Both the position numbers and the translations under genes were made by a program. A model generated the notes under the pieces. That model was not told the origin of the DNA. It saw nothing but the letters and a program-made list of their open reading frames with translations, and searched no databases. From Butyrivibrio sp. WCD3002 (GTDB taxonomy: Bacteria > Bacillota > Clostridia > Lachnospirales > Lachnospiraceae), in NCBI RefSeq assembly GCF_000424265.1, contig NZ_AUJO01000015.1, positions 1 through 64,000 on the forward strand: a stretch of DNA of 64,000 nucleotides, given 5' to 3'. Every line of letters begins with the position of its first letter. The first letter of the stretch is position 1. Positions 52,353 to 61,715 of this stretch are shown piece after piece.

Positions 52353-52376
52353 AAACACCTCGCTAAGTCCTCTCAG

Positions 52377-53549
52377 CTATAGTTCTGCGAGCGCTTCTGC
52401 TATTCTGTCAGCGCCTTGTCCGTCTATAACTGCCTTAAGCTTTTCTCCGATCTCTGCTCTCTCATCTATGCTCATCTCAGAATACTTCCTGAGGGTTGTC
52501 ATGATATTCATGATGACAAGTCTTTCATCATTTCTGAAATCGCCGGCATAGGGAATAAGCTTTTTCTTTTCAAAGTAGAGTGCATCGGGCTCCATATTTT
52601 CCGCAAAAACATAACTGACGGAAGGAACTCCCACTGCACAAAGCTCATACAATGTGGTTCCGGCAGGAGTGATGGCCACATCGCAGCACCCCATTATATC
52701 CGCAACATTATCAACATTCTGATGAAGGATCACGTAGCCATCCTCTATATATCTTTGAACCTTATCAGATACCCTGTAGTATCTGCCTGCAAGTACGTGA
52801 ATCTTTTTCTTATCCTTATCTCTAAAGCCAAGCTCCGGTTCCGTGAGAATTGCCGTGATCAAAATCTCCGATAAGCCTCTTGAATCCGCGCCGCCCGTGG
52901 TCAGGAAAATATTATTAAGACCTTCTCCAAAGCCATAAGCTCTGTGGGCTCCTGCGGAGGCCTCTTCATTTTCATCTGCCACAAGATCGATATTCATCAA
53001 AAGCTCGCCATCTGTTCCGTAGCGCTCTTCCTTTTGTTCCTCGGTCATTCCCGCAGCAAAAGCCCTGCGCTTCCAGAACTGTTCACGAAGCGGAATATAC
53101 TTGGTACCAAGAAGAAGCATCGGCATATCCTCTGCATACTTTTCCTCGTAGCCAAGCTCCGGTGCTCCCGGACTGTAATTGACGATGGCCTTAACGGGAT
53201 ATACCTCCTTAAGCATATCGTCCATATACATGACTCTGATACCACCGTTTCTTAGCATCTCAAAATATGGCATAGTCACCTGATAGCTGTCCACCAGCAG
53301 AGTTCTTATCTCCTCTTCCTTAAGCAGCCCTAAGAGAACAGGCACCTCGCTCTCCATCCTTCTCCAGTTTGAACCGAGAATCTGTACCTCATAGTCATCA
53401 CCGATATAAGGTAAAATATTGTCATCTGCGGACACAAAAACGACAGCGCACCCCATCTGCTTCAAACTCGCTGCTATGGTTCTGCAGCGCATGATGTGCC
53501 CTGTCGCCACTATTTCATTTGCATCTACACGAATCGCAATCTTATTCAA
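52377..53549 (-). CDS. pseG: UDP-2,4-diacetamido-2,4,6-trideoxy-beta-L-altropyranose hydrolase PseG
   Basis: The 390-residue enzyme has the PseG N-terminus (IAIRVDANEIVATGHIMRCRTIAASL, with the catalytic His after TG), LLVDSYQV and, after the linker, FLTTGGADSRG and ITPAGTTLYELCAVG. PseG removes UDP to give the free altrose derivative used by PseI. A charged insertion of about 45 residues (about 165-210) separates the two GT-B-like halves and is unusual for the family; ordinary PseG is shorter. No PseH acetyltransferase domain is fused to it. The start overlaps the pseI stop by eight bases. Confidence 0.9.
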   Translation of the reverse strand: MNKIAIRVDANEIVATGHIMRCRTIAASLKQMGCAVVFVSADDNILPYIGDDYEVQILGSNWRRMESEVPVLLGLLKEEEIRTLLVDSYQVTMPYFEMLRNGGIRVMYMDDMLKEVYPVKAIVNYSPGAPELGYEEKYAEDMPMLLLGTKYIPLREQFWKRRAFAAGMTEEQKEERYGTDGELLMNIDLVADENEEASAGAHRAYGFGEGLNNIFLTTGGADSRGLSEILITAILTEPELGFRDKDKKKIHVLAGRYYRVSDKVQRYIEDGYVILHQNVDNVADIMGCCDVAITPAGTTLYELCAVGVPSVSYVFAENMEPDALYFEKKKLIPYAGDFRNDERLVIMNIMTTLRKYSEMSIDERAEIGEKLKAVIDGQGADRIAEALAEL

Positions 53550-54579
53550 ATTGACTCCAATCCAGCGGCGTTCCGCGTGTTAGCCTGGTCTTAACTTTTT
53601 TGCCAAGTACCTCTTCATAGTACTTAGGCTTAATTCCCTGAATATTGTAAGAACGTATACTTCTCACATTCTTCTCTGTGAGCTCTTCGCCCTCTTCCAC
53701 ATCCTCAACAATAAAAAGTGATCTGCGGTTAGTGTACTCTCCGGCCTCTGCTTCCGTGGGGCCATAGAAAACCTTGCCAAGTGCAAGCTCAGCATCGTGA
53801 ACACCCTTGATCATATCTGCAAACTCTGCGGGTTCCATCGAAAAAGCAGAATCAGCAGAAGGAATATCCCTGCTGAGACAAAAATGCTTTTCAATTACAA
53901 CTGCGCCGAGAGCTGCTGCCGCAATAGCAGCCGTACTTCCCATGGAATGATCGGAAAGGCCCACAGGCACACCGAATTTTTCACGCATATCTGTAATTGT
54001 TCTGAGATTTAAATCCTCTGAAACAGTGGGATATACGCTGCAGCATTTAAGCAGGATTATCTGATCGTTACCCTGAGATCTTATGGCATCAACAGCCTCT
54101 CTAATCTCTTCCTCACTGCCCATTCCGCAGGACATAATGATGGGCTTGCCTGTAGCTGCAATATACTTAATAAGAGGAATATCCACAAGCTCGAAGGAAG
54201 CGATCTTGTAGAACTCCTCGCCTATATTTTCCAGATAATCCACCGAAGTCTTATCAAAGGGTGTTGATAAGAAGTCAATTCCAAGCTCTTCGCATTTTTT
54301 CTTAATAGGCTCCATCCACTCCCAGGGAGTATAGGCCTCCTTATAGAGATCATGGAGATTGTATCCATCCCACAATCCGCCGTGGATCTTAAAAGCCTCT
54401 GCATCGCAATCTATTGTAATGGTATCAGCGGTATAGGTCTGAGTCTTAAGACAATCAGCCCCTGCCTTTGCAGCAGCTTCAACTATTGCAAGTGCATTTT
54501 CAAGAGAGCCGCCGTGGTTGGCACTCATCTCCGCTATCATGTATGCTCTGTTTTTTTCAAGACATTCCTGTAATCTCAT
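53542..54579 (-). CDS. pseI: Pseudaminic acid synthase PseI
   Basis: The 345-residue NeuB-family enzyme has a TIM barrel (about 1-275) and a C-terminal SAF/antifreeze-like domain (about 285-345). The stretch KIHGGLWDGYNLHDLYKEAY followed by TPWEW (about 63-87) is typical of PseI and distinguishes it from NeuB and LegI. It condenses the PseG product with phosphoenolpyruvate to form pseudaminic acid. It lies nine bases from pseF and overlaps pseG. Confidence 0.93.
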   Translation of the reverse strand: MRLQECLEKNRAYMIAEMSANHGGSLENALAIVEAAAKAGADCLKTQTYTADTITIDCDAEAFKIHGGLWDGYNLHDLYKEAYTPWEWMEPIKKKCEELGIDFLSTPFDKTSVDYLENIGEEFYKIASFELVDIPLIKYIAATGKPIIMSCGMGSEEEIREAVDAIRSQGNDQIILLKCCSVYPTVSEDLNLRTITDMREKFGVPVGLSDHSMGSTAAIAAAALGAVVIEKHFCLSRDIPSADSAFSMEPAEFADMIKGVHDAELALGKVFYGPTEAEAGEYTNRRSLFIVEDVEEGEELTEKNVRSIRSYNIQGIKPKYYEEVLGKKVKTRLTRGTPLDWSQFE

Positions 54580-54588
54580 AAAACCTCG

Positions 54589-55293
54589 TTATCTAAGTAT
54601 TCCCTGCTCCGTAAGGAAGCGGTACTTAAGCTCTGCAAGTAACCAGTCGCTCTCATTATCAATGTCCTGAGATTCCACAGGGCTTATGATGTAAGGAATC
54701 GACCTCTCCATTGTGGTATCCTTCTGAATACGGAATGCATCATTTCTGAAAATATAAAACTGTCCGCACTCATGATACTGGGTCTGAAGATCCTGACTTC
54801 TGGTCTCCGCATATTCCGGATGAAGCATCTTCACAAGACCCTTATCATCTATAAAAAGACCACGCTGAGGCGGATAGGAAAACTCCTGCATGGGAACTAT
54901 GGATTCTGCTCCTGACTTAACAAGCTCGTCCATGGCTTCCTTTAGCTTTCTGGCTGTAATAAAAGGTGCTGTCGGATAAATACAGCAGCCATATTCAAAG
55001 CTCTGTCCTCTTTTTTCATATTCACCGAGGACCTCTAGAAGCACATCTGCAGTGGTTGCTGTATCACTTGAGGTCTCTGCCGATCTGAAGAAAGGTACCT
55101 TTGCACCTGCTGCCTTGGCAATCTCAGCAATCTCTTCATCATCGGTAGATACCATAACTTCATCAAATATTCCTGACTGTATGGCAGCCTCTATCGAATA
55201 GTGAATTATAGGCTTTCCGCAAAAAACCTTGATATTCTTTCTGGGAATTCTCTTACTGCCTCCCCGGGCTGTAATTATAGCTATTGCACTCAT
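54589..55293 (-). CDS. pseF: CMP-pseudaminic acid cytidylyltransferase PseF
   Basis: The 234-residue enzyme carries the nucleotide-binding motif IITARGGSKRIPRKN (about 5-19), VMVSTDDEEIAEIA and CCIYPTAPFITARKL, the PseF/NeuA pattern. It activates pseudaminic acid with CTP. FSYPPQRGLF and CGQFYIFRNDAF near the C-terminus agree with PseF. The gene is tightly packed between pseC (21-base gap) and pseI (9-base gap). Confidence 0.92.
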   Translation of the reverse strand: MSAIAIITARGGSKRIPRKNIKVFCGKPIIHYSIEAAIQSGIFDEVMVSTDDEEIAEIAKAAGAKVPFFRSAETSSDTATTADVLLEVLGEYEKRGQSFEYGCCIYPTAPFITARKLKEAMDELVKSGAESIVPMQEFSYPPQRGLFIDDKGLVKMLHPEYAETRSQDLQTQYHECGQFYIFRNDAFRIQKDTTMERSIPYIISPVESQDIDNESDWLLAELKYRFLTEQGILR

Positions 55294-55314
55294 GTAACAA
55301 ACTCCGAAAAACTC

Positions 55315-56532
55315 TTATTTTCTGTAATAGCTTACGATCTTCTTAACCGCCTCTATTACATCCTTCGCATCATCATCAGACATTCCTGAATACAGCGGAA
55401 TGGTGATCATCTCATCATAGAGCTTCTCAGCATTGGGGCAAAGTCCCTTCTTATAGCCAAGCTTCTCATAATAAGGGAAATAGTAGGTAGGTATATAATG
55501 CACGTTGCAGATGATGTTCTCTGCGCCAAGTGCATCGAAGAATTCCCTGCGGCCAATCTTAAGCTTTTCGGGAACAATTCTCAAAATATAGAGATGGCGT
55601 GTACTATCACAGCCTTCTGTTTCCTTCTGAACAAAAATCTCAGGCATCTGAGAAAAGGCTTCGTCGTAAAGCTTCTTTATGGTTTTTCTTCTTTCCATAA
55701 ACTCAGGAAGCCTGTCAAGCTGGCTGCTTATAAGCCCTGCCTGAATATCTGTAATTCTGTAGTTAGGAGCAAGCATAAGCTGCTCATAATACCAGGGGCC
55801 GTCACTCTCATGCTCCATCTGAGCTTCATTTCTTGTTATTCCATGAGCTCTTAAAAGCATAAGCTTATCGTAAAACTCTTTGTTATCTGTAACTATCGCT
55901 CCGCCTTCACCGCCTGTTACAGTCTTAACTGCATGGAAGCTGAAGGTACTCATATCAGCAATAGTACCCACATGGGCACCTTTATATTTTGTTCCCACGG
56001 AATGAGCCGCATCCTCGATCATAACAAGGCCGTGTCTGTCACAGATTTCTCTGATCTTATCAAGATCTGCTGTCTGTCCTGTGTAATCAACAGGGATAAC
56101 TGCCTTTGTTTTATCGGTGATTTTTCTCTCAATATCCTGGGGATCAATCTGATAGGTCTCAGGATTGATATCAGCAAATACAGGTCTTGCACCGCAGTAC
56201 AGAGCGCAGTTTGCACTGGCAGCAAAGGTAATTGGTGTGGTTATAACCTCATCACCCTCTCCTACACCTGCCGCAAGGCACGCAACGTGAAGAGCTGCAG
56301 TATCATTACTGATAGCCACGGCATATTTAGCGCCGGTAAGCTCGCACAGCTTTCTCTCCATATCTGTTATTGCAGGTCCTGTAGTCAGATAATCGCTTTT
56401 AAGGACATTCACTACTGCCTGAATGTCCTTATCGCTGATATCCTGATGGGAATAATATAATTTTGTAGCTCTTACAGGTGTTCCGCCGCATACAGCAGGA
56501 ATACCTGTTTTCTCATTATTTAAATCGCTCAT
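55315..56532 (-). CDS. pseC: UDP-4-amino-4,6-dideoxy-N-acetyl-beta-L-altrosamine transaminase PseC
   Basis: The 405-residue DegT-type enzyme has IEDAAHSVGTKYKGAHVG (PLP Asp) and FSFHAVKTVTGGEGGAIVT (Schiff-base Lys), as in PseC. The N-terminus LYYSHQDISDKDIQAVVNVLKS is the PseC form (PYGRQ-type replaced by YSHQ). It aminates the 4-keto sugar from PseB. The N-terminal extension (about 1-25) contains a Pro/Cys/Gly segment common in the family. It follows pseB by 17 bases. Confidence 0.93.
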   Translation of the reverse strand: MSDLNNEKTGIPAVCGGTPVRATKLYYSHQDISDKDIQAVVNVLKSDYLTTGPAITDMERKLCELTGAKYAVAISNDTAALHVACLAAGVGEGDEVITTPITFAASANCALYCGARPVFADINPETYQIDPQDIERKITDKTKAVIPVDYTGQTADLDKIREICDRHGLVMIEDAAHSVGTKYKGAHVGTIADMSTFSFHAVKTVTGGEGGAIVTDNKEFYDKLMLLRAHGITRNEAQMEHESDGPWYYEQLMLAPNYRITDIQAGLISSQLDRLPEFMERRKTIKKLYDEAFSQMPEIFVQKETEGCDSTRHLYILRIVPEKLKIGRREFFDALGAENIICNVHYIPTYYFPYYEKLGYKKGLCPNAEKLYDEMITIPLYSGMSDDDAKDVIEAVKKIVSYYRK

Positions 56533-56549
56533 TTTTTTCGCCTGTTTTC

Positions 56550-57551
56550 TTAATGATCAACTGCCTCGTGAAGTCTTGCCTTGATATCCTCAACGCTCAT
56601 CCACTCAGTGTTATTGCCTGAATCGTAGGAGAATCCATCGGGAACTCTCTTTCCTCTCGGATCGGGCTTCTGACGATCATTAAAGGTAACCTGAGGATAT
56701 ACGATAAAGTGCTTATCAAACTCGTAGGTGAAAGGAGCATCCTCAACTGTAACCATTATCTCATCAAGCTTCTCACCGGGTCTTATACCGATCTCCCTTG
56801 TGGCAATTCCGGGGCACATAGCCTCTGCAAGATCCTTAACGTTGAAGGAAGGAATCTTACTGATAAAGGTCTCACCGCCCTTAGCTTCTTCAAGTGCCTT
56901 AAGCACAAGCTCAACGCCCTCCGGAAGACTAATCCAGAATCTTGTCATACGATAGTCAGTAACGGGAAGCTCCTTCTCGCCCTTTTCAATAAGGCTCTTA
57001 AAGAGCGGAATGATTGATCCGCGGCTTCCTGCCACATTACCGTATCTTACGATTGAGAAATTAATATCCTTGTTGCCTGCATAAGCATTGGCAGCAATGA
57101 AAAGCTTATCTGAAACCATCTTGGTAGCACCGTAAAGGTTAACAGGATTAACCGCCTTATCGGTACTGAGTGCAACAACTCTCTTTACCCCAGTATTAAG
57201 TGCTGCGTTTATAACATTCTGAGCACCGTTTACATTGGTCTTAATAGCCTCGTCCGGATTATACTCACAGGCAGGTACCTGCTTAAGGGCTGCAGCATGG
57301 ATAACGTAATCAACACCCTCCATGGCTCTCTCCATACGAGCGCCGTCTCTGACATCACCAATGAAGAATCTCATCTTATCGGCATGCTCTCTGTATACCT
57401 TTTCATTAGCCATAGTGTACTGCTTGTACTCATCCCTTGAATACACAATGATTTTCTTGGGGTTGTAATGCTCAAGCACGTATTCGGTAAAGCAATGTCC
57501 GAATGAACCTGTTCCGCCTGTTACAAGTATGGTTTTATCATCTAATTTCAT
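56550..57551 (-). CDS. pseB: UDP-GlcNAc 4,6-dehydratase (inverting) PseB
   Basis: The 333-residue soluble SDR enzyme has TGGTGSFGHCFTEYVL (NADP site) and ALSTDKAVNPVNLYGATKM, keeping the Ser-Tyr-Lys triad that marks the PseB/FlaA1 type, in contrast to the membrane-bound Met-type dehydratase at 32295. It dehydrates and epimerises UDP-GlcNAc, the first step of pseudaminic acid synthesis. It is the first gene of the pse block and has a promoter and an AGAGG ribosome binding site of its own. Confidence 0.95.
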   Translation of the reverse strand: MKLDDKTILVTGGTGSFGHCFTEYVLEHYNPKKIIVYSRDEYKQYTMANEKVYREHADKMRFFIGDVRDGARMERAMEGVDYVIHAAALKQVPACEYNPDEAIKTNVNGAQNVINAALNTGVKRVVALSTDKAVNPVNLYGATKMVSDKLFIAANAYAGNKDINFSIVRYGNVAGSRGSIIPLFKSLIEKGEKELPVTDYRMTRFWISLPEGVELVLKALEEAKGGETFISKIPSFNVKDLAEAMCPGIATREIGIRPGEKLDEIMVTVEDAPFTYEFDKHFIVYPQVTFNDRQKPDPRGKRVPDGFSYDSGNNTEWMSVEDIKARLHEAVDH

Positions 57552-57585
57552 TTTTTAACCTCTTTTCAAAGCATAGTTCTAATAG

Positions 57586-57614
57586 ATTATACTATAAAAA
57601 CTAAAATGTTTCAG
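57586..57614 (-). promoter_or_regulatory. Promoter of the pse block
   Basis: On the minus strand a perfect TATAAT (57586-57591) is preceded by a 17-base spacer and CTGAAA (57609-57614), a fair -35. Transcription would start near 57579 and reach pseB after a leader of about 28 bases that contains AGAGG. This would let the pseudaminic acid genes be expressed apart from the upstream glycosyltransferases. Confidence 0.6.
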
Positions 57615-57634
57615 CCTTCTTAAGTTTTCGCAAA

Positions 57635-59425
57635 TCAGTAGCATCTATACAGTGTCCACATATCCTTTACGGAAACTTCTTCGATATTGTCTATGTTTGG
57701 ATTACTCCGGGTTATCTCATCAAGGATAATATCTCTGTTTTCATGATCTGCCGCGTATACTATAACTTCATCTGAGGAATTTATAGAAGCGTCCTCTATC
57801 TCGCCGGCATTCTCCTCACTTACGTAGAAGAACTTATCGTATTCCAGAAGCTCATCCGTAAGTCTCCAGATATTGTCAGGAGTTTTTTCGTTAAACATTA
57901 TAACAACAGGAATATCCTTCTCGTTAACACTCCTTGCGTAAGCAATTCTCGAAGCATCCTCCGGATACAGGAAAAGTACATTTTGATCTACAACCAATCC
58001 CTTTATGGTTATAAGCAGGAAAATCAAAAATGTTACAAGAGTAGGAATACTTACTTCCATGAGTCTTCTATGTCCCACAATTACCCTTATTCCAACCTTT
58101 ATAAAATATACAGCCAAAAGAAGGATAATCGGATAGATCGGCATCTCGTAGCGATTTGAGGTGTTCCCCAGAAGCAGCGCTGTTTTTGCAACTATCAGGA
58201 AGTAACCGGCAGTGGCCGCCACAAGAATTCTGACATGAGCTATATGGAGCTTATCCTTTTTATTTTTCATCCTTACAAAAAAGAATAAACCAATTAGCGC
58301 CAACACTGAGATTGCTATAACAAGCCACGCAAATCCCGAAAGCAGGTAATCATCAACAAGTCCTACAAAGAATCTGAATCTTTCCCATATATTTGAGCTG
58401 TCTGCAAAAGCTGCCTGTGCTTCCTGGCCTCTGTAGCCTCTGAAAATATGAGAAAAAGCTGCAGGATAAAGTAGAACCGCCCCAATGAGTGCAACGCCGC
58501 AGCCAAATCCGTAAACCAGAAGATACCCGAATCTCTCTGCCATGGAGGCTGCCTGCTGGGCAAATTCCTCATCATCAAGCAGTTCTCCTATTGTCATATT
58601 TATAGGTGTCCGTTCCGGAGCTTCCGGCATCCCTGATGAATCCAATTTCCTCTTTTTCTTTTTAGGCACCATGAAAAGAAACCATAACCCAAAGGAAAGT
58701 GCCATCATTACCATAAAGATCAGAAAATAATACTGGGTACTGAATCCCAAAAAACTTACAACCGCTATGCCAAGTACGGTATTCACAAATCCCTTTTTGA
58801 ATTCTTTATCGAAAGGTCTTGCCAGAACATAGCCAGTAATCTCATTTCCCACATAGTATCTTTTTATAAGACTTATCAGCCTCATGTGGCAAAGTGCCAA
58901 AGCAAGCATAAACACCGTGAGCCACATGTACATCCTGATAAACATCACACAGGATATTGTCATGGGATTAAATCCATAGGCAAACATAAGCACAAGTCTC
59001 TCACCATCTGACATTCCAATGCTTCTTGAAAGCTTATTCAGAAGAAAAAAGCTGATGGCAAAGCCTATAAGGTTTAACAAAATCCCCTGCCATTTTGAAA
59101 ACACTCCTGCCGTAAACGAACAGATAGTATGGAGCATATCGTAAAAAAGGGGCGGATGTACATCCCAGGACTGTACAAGATGGACAAGTCCGTAATTAAA
59201 GCCCTCCCCGGGTAAAACAACAAACTCATTTCTAACTGTCTCGGAATCCACCCACTCCCTGTCAGGATAATAGAATCCAAGAGTTCTGTTTGTTGAAAAA
59301 AAGGAATAATACTCATCCTGATGAAAGCCCGACTTTTGAACGCCATAAAAGCATATCGTTGCAATCTGCAGGATAAGCATTGCAATAAGTATTAAATTGA
59401 TTTTCTTAGTGACTGTTTCCTTCAT
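57635..59425 (-). CDS. GT-C membrane glycosyltransferase (PMT/ArnT-like)
   Basis: The 596-residue protein has about eleven membrane helices. After the first helix comes SGFHQDEYYSFFSTN with the acidic pair typical of GT-C catalytic loops, then WDVHPPLFYDMLH, the HPPL motif shared by protein mannosyltransferases and ArnT-like enzymes. Such enzymes take a sugar from a polyprenyl-phosphate carrier on the outer side of the membrane. A soluble C-terminal part lies at about 480-596. It is the last gene before the pse promoter, following GT2 by eight bases. Confidence 0.85.
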   Translation of the reverse strand: MKETVTKKINLILIAMLILQIATICFYGVQKSGFHQDEYYSFFSTNRTLGFYYPDREWVDSETVRNEFVVLPGEGFNYGLVHLVQSWDVHPPLFYDMLHTICSFTAGVFSKWQGILLNLIGFAISFFLLNKLSRSIGMSDGERLVLMFAYGFNPMTISCVMFIRMYMWLTVFMLALALCHMRLISLIKRYYVGNEITGYVLARPFDKEFKKGFVNTVLGIAVVSFLGFSTQYYFLIFMVMMALSFGLWFLFMVPKKKKRKLDSSGMPEAPERTPINMTIGELLDDEEFAQQAASMAERFGYLLVYGFGCGVALIGAVLLYPAAFSHIFRGYRGQEAQAAFADSSNIWERFRFFVGLVDDYLLSGFAWLVIAISVLALIGLFFFVRMKNKKDKLHIAHVRILVAATAGYFLIVAKTALLLGNTSNRYEMPIYPIILLLAVYFIKVGIRVIVGHRRLMEVSIPTLVTFLIFLLITIKGLVVDQNVLFLYPEDASRIAYARSVNEKDIPVVIMFNEKTPDNIWRLTDELLEYDKFFYVSEENAGEIEDASINSSDEVIVYAADHENRDIILDEITRSNPNIDNIEEVSVKDMWTLYRCY

Positions 59426-59433
59426 TTTCCTGT

Positions 59434-60462
59434 CTAATAATCGATTCCTTTTAATTTTGCGTGGAGCTTTCTGATTCCCTTAGGGGCAAGTGCAAAAAGC
59501 GTAAGATATGCTTTGTTTTTGCCCGTCAGATACTTATTTGAAAGCATATCTCCAAAATGCTTTCTCAAAAAGCCAACCACTTCCTTATTGTAAAAAGCAT
59601 TATCCTTTGTCATCCTGCTGATCGGAATGTGCAAAAGATAGTCGAGCCTCTGGAAAAGGCAAAATCTGACAGCTGCCTCCCGCAGCTCCGGAAAATCCTT
59701 ATCTACAAGTCTGTATGCCACATCGGAGTTACGTACAATATCCGTAAATACCGGCGGAAAATAATCCTTCTGATCATTCTTTTTTCTGCTGTTACTGCCC
59801 GTTCTGTAAAAGACATGATAGTACTGTCCGGGAAGTATGGCCAACTTTTCCACCCTTTTTAGCATATGTATCATCAGGTAAAAATCTTCGTTGAGCTCAT
59901 CCTCAGGAAATCCTTTGCACATACCTGTAAAAAGCTCTCTGCTTGTAAGCTTTGTGCAAAAGGAAGCATCTCCTGTGTGCATAAGCAGTGTTCTGAGATG
60001 CTCCTGTCCTGTAATAATCTTCTTAGTAGAAGGCGGAATACAAACATCTGGGAGTCTTTCGCCGCTTTCCGCAATCTCATCTCTCGAAGCCTGTACCATA
60101 AGAAACGGCGTTCCATCACCATCTCCCTCAAGAGCAGCCTTCATAAGCTCCTCGTACATGTGAGGATCAATATAATCATCCGCATCGACAAAGCCCAGGT
60201 AATCTCCTGTAGCTACGCTAAGTCCATGATTTCTTGCCTTACTGCTGCCGCCGTTTTCCTGATGGATGACGATAATATTGTCATGCCCCCCGGCAAACTC
60301 CTGAATCCTTGAAAGAGTTCCGTCAGTGGAGCCGTCATCCACAACTATAATCTCCATGAGTTCCTTTGGATAGGTCTGATTGCAAACGGATTCAAGGCAT
60401 TTTATTATTAAATTCTCTATGTTATAAGCAGGAATTATTACGCTTATTTTCTTTGTAAACAA
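59434..60462 (-). CDS. Glycosyltransferase family 2
   Basis: The 342-residue GT2 enzyme has ISVIIPAYNIENLI, VDDGSTDGTLSRI and FVDADDYIDPH (metal site). The start is a TTG at 60462, chosen because GAGGAG stands seven bases before it and no ATG could start the domain. The acceptor domain is predicted at about 180-310, with a basic C-terminus (KLHAKLKG). It is in the block of four consecutive glycosyltransferases that opens the window's right side. Confidence 0.9.
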   Translation of the reverse strand: MFTKKISVIIPAYNIENLIIKCLESVCNQTYPKELMEIIVVDDGSTDGTLSRIQEFAGGHDNIIVIHQENGGSSKARNHGLSVATGDYLGFVDADDYIDPHMYEELMKAALEGDGDGTPFLMVQASRDEIAESGERLPDVCIPPSTKKIITGQEHLRTLLMHTGDASFCTKLTSRELFTGMCKGFPEDELNEDFYLMIHMLKRVEKLAILPGQYYHVFYRTGSNSRKKNDQKDYFPPVFTDIVRNSDVAYRLVDKDFPELREAAVRFCLFQRLDYLLHIPISRMTKDNAFYNKEVVGFLRKHFGDMLSNKYLTGKNKAYLTLFALAPKGIRKLHAKLKGIDY

Positions 60463-60491
60463 AAAGCTTCTCCTCTATAAGGTAGTGTTCT

Positions 60492-61715
60492 CTACTCCAG
60501 GTGATTATCCTCCATAAGGGTTCTCCAAAATGAAGGTGCCTTAATAACGTCAGCAGTACTCATAGGACCCTTGGCAGGTACTGCAATGCTTCCTCCCGAT
60601 ATCACCTGATTACAAAAAGCTAACAGTCTCTTAGCGGCATTCTCCGCATTCCACAAGGACACTATAGTCTCATAGGCTGCGCTCTGAAATCTCCGTATCA
60701 TGGTATCACCGCTATCTCCTGTCAGCATCAAAAGCTTGTTTTTAAAATCCTTTTTGCTGCATCCATCGAAGGTCAGGCCGTTCTCGCCATCCCTTATAAG
60801 ATATGGAACCGCTCCGGCTTCAGAGGATGCAATGACAGCGCAGGCACTGTTCATGGCTTCATTGACAACAGCTCCCCAGCCCTCAAGATAGTTACTTGCA
60901 AAAATAAATACATGACTTTTTTCCATGACGGACCTGACTTCATCAGGATTTTTAGATCCGCATAACGTGATGTATTCCTCCAGCCCGCCAGCCTTTATTT
61001 TTTCTGAAAGCTCTGCTCTAAGAGGTCCGTCTCCCACTACATCTATATGAAAATCCACCTTTTCTTTTCGCAAAATCTCTGCAGCATATAAAACAAATTC
61101 GGGATGCTTAAGCTTTATAAGTCTTGCCGCAAAGCATATCCTTAGCTGTTCTCCGCGTCTGTACAGCATGGAGGAAAGTGTCGCATCATCATATCTTTTA
61201 AGGGGCGGAAAATATCCCCACTTAAAAAGCTTTTCAGGATAGGCGCCTATGAGCTTAAAATCTCCCGATACGTAAGCCCCTGCACAAAGCATATAAACAG
61301 GACTGTTTTTATATCTTACATGCTCGTCATATTTCGCCATAAGACCTCTTGGCGAAACTGCTTTCCATCTGCCCTCTCTGTATATTCTCTCACTTACTCT
61401 TATTACAGGTTTTCCGGAATTCATCCTCTGCCTTATGAGTCTGTCTCCATCGCTATCCTTTGGAAGTCCTGTCCAGCCAAGCATTAAAACATCGCAGTTC
61501 CTGATACAATCTCCACAGAGAGCCTCTTCCTCATAAAACCTATGCACATATGGCAGCTCTTTCGAATCATCGCTCCATCCCATGTCCTTACGCTCCTGCT
61601 CCATGGGCACAGCCTCAATAAACCTGAAGGAATCTCCAAGACTCTTATACATCTCATCACAAAAGGGAATCTGATGATGATTTATGAAGTTCGAAACAAA
61701 GGTTACAATTATCAT
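60492..61715 (-). CDS. Glycosyltransferase family 4
   Basis: The 407-residue GT-B enzyme has an N-terminal acceptor domain (about 1-180) and a donor domain with ICFAARLIKLKHPEFVLYAA, VVGDGPLRAEL and a C-terminal FASNYLEGWGAVVNEAMNSA (the Glu-x7-Glu motif). It transfers a sugar retaining configuration. The ATG overlaps the stop of the upstream GT4 by four bases (ATGA), so the two are coupled. Confidence 0.9.
   Translation of the reverse strand: MIIVTFVSNFINHHQIPFCDEMYKSLGDSFRFIEAVPMEQERKDMGWSDDSKELPYVHRFYEEEALCGDCIRNCDVLMLGWTGLPKDSDGDRLIRQRMNSGKPVIRVSERIYREGRWKAVSPRGLMAKYDEHVRYKNSPVYMLCAGAYVSGDFKLIGAYPEKLFKWGYFPPLKRYDDATLSSMLYRRGEQLRICFAARLIKLKHPEFVLYAAEILRKEKVDFHIDVVGDGPLRAELSEKIKAGGLEEYITLCGSKNPDEVRSVMEKSHVFIFASNYLEGWGAVVNEAMNSACAVIASSEAGAVPYLIRDGENGLTFDGCSKKDFKNKLLMLTGDSGDTMIRRFQSAAYETIVSLWNAENAAKRLLAFCNQVISGGSIAVPAKGPMSTADVIKAPSFWRTLMEDNHLE

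Noticed and set aside
52305..52358. ATP-grasp gene as a carbamoyl-phosphate synthase or biotin carboxylase
   Set aside because: The ATP-grasp fold is shared, but length, single domain copy and glycan-locus context do not fit those enzymes.
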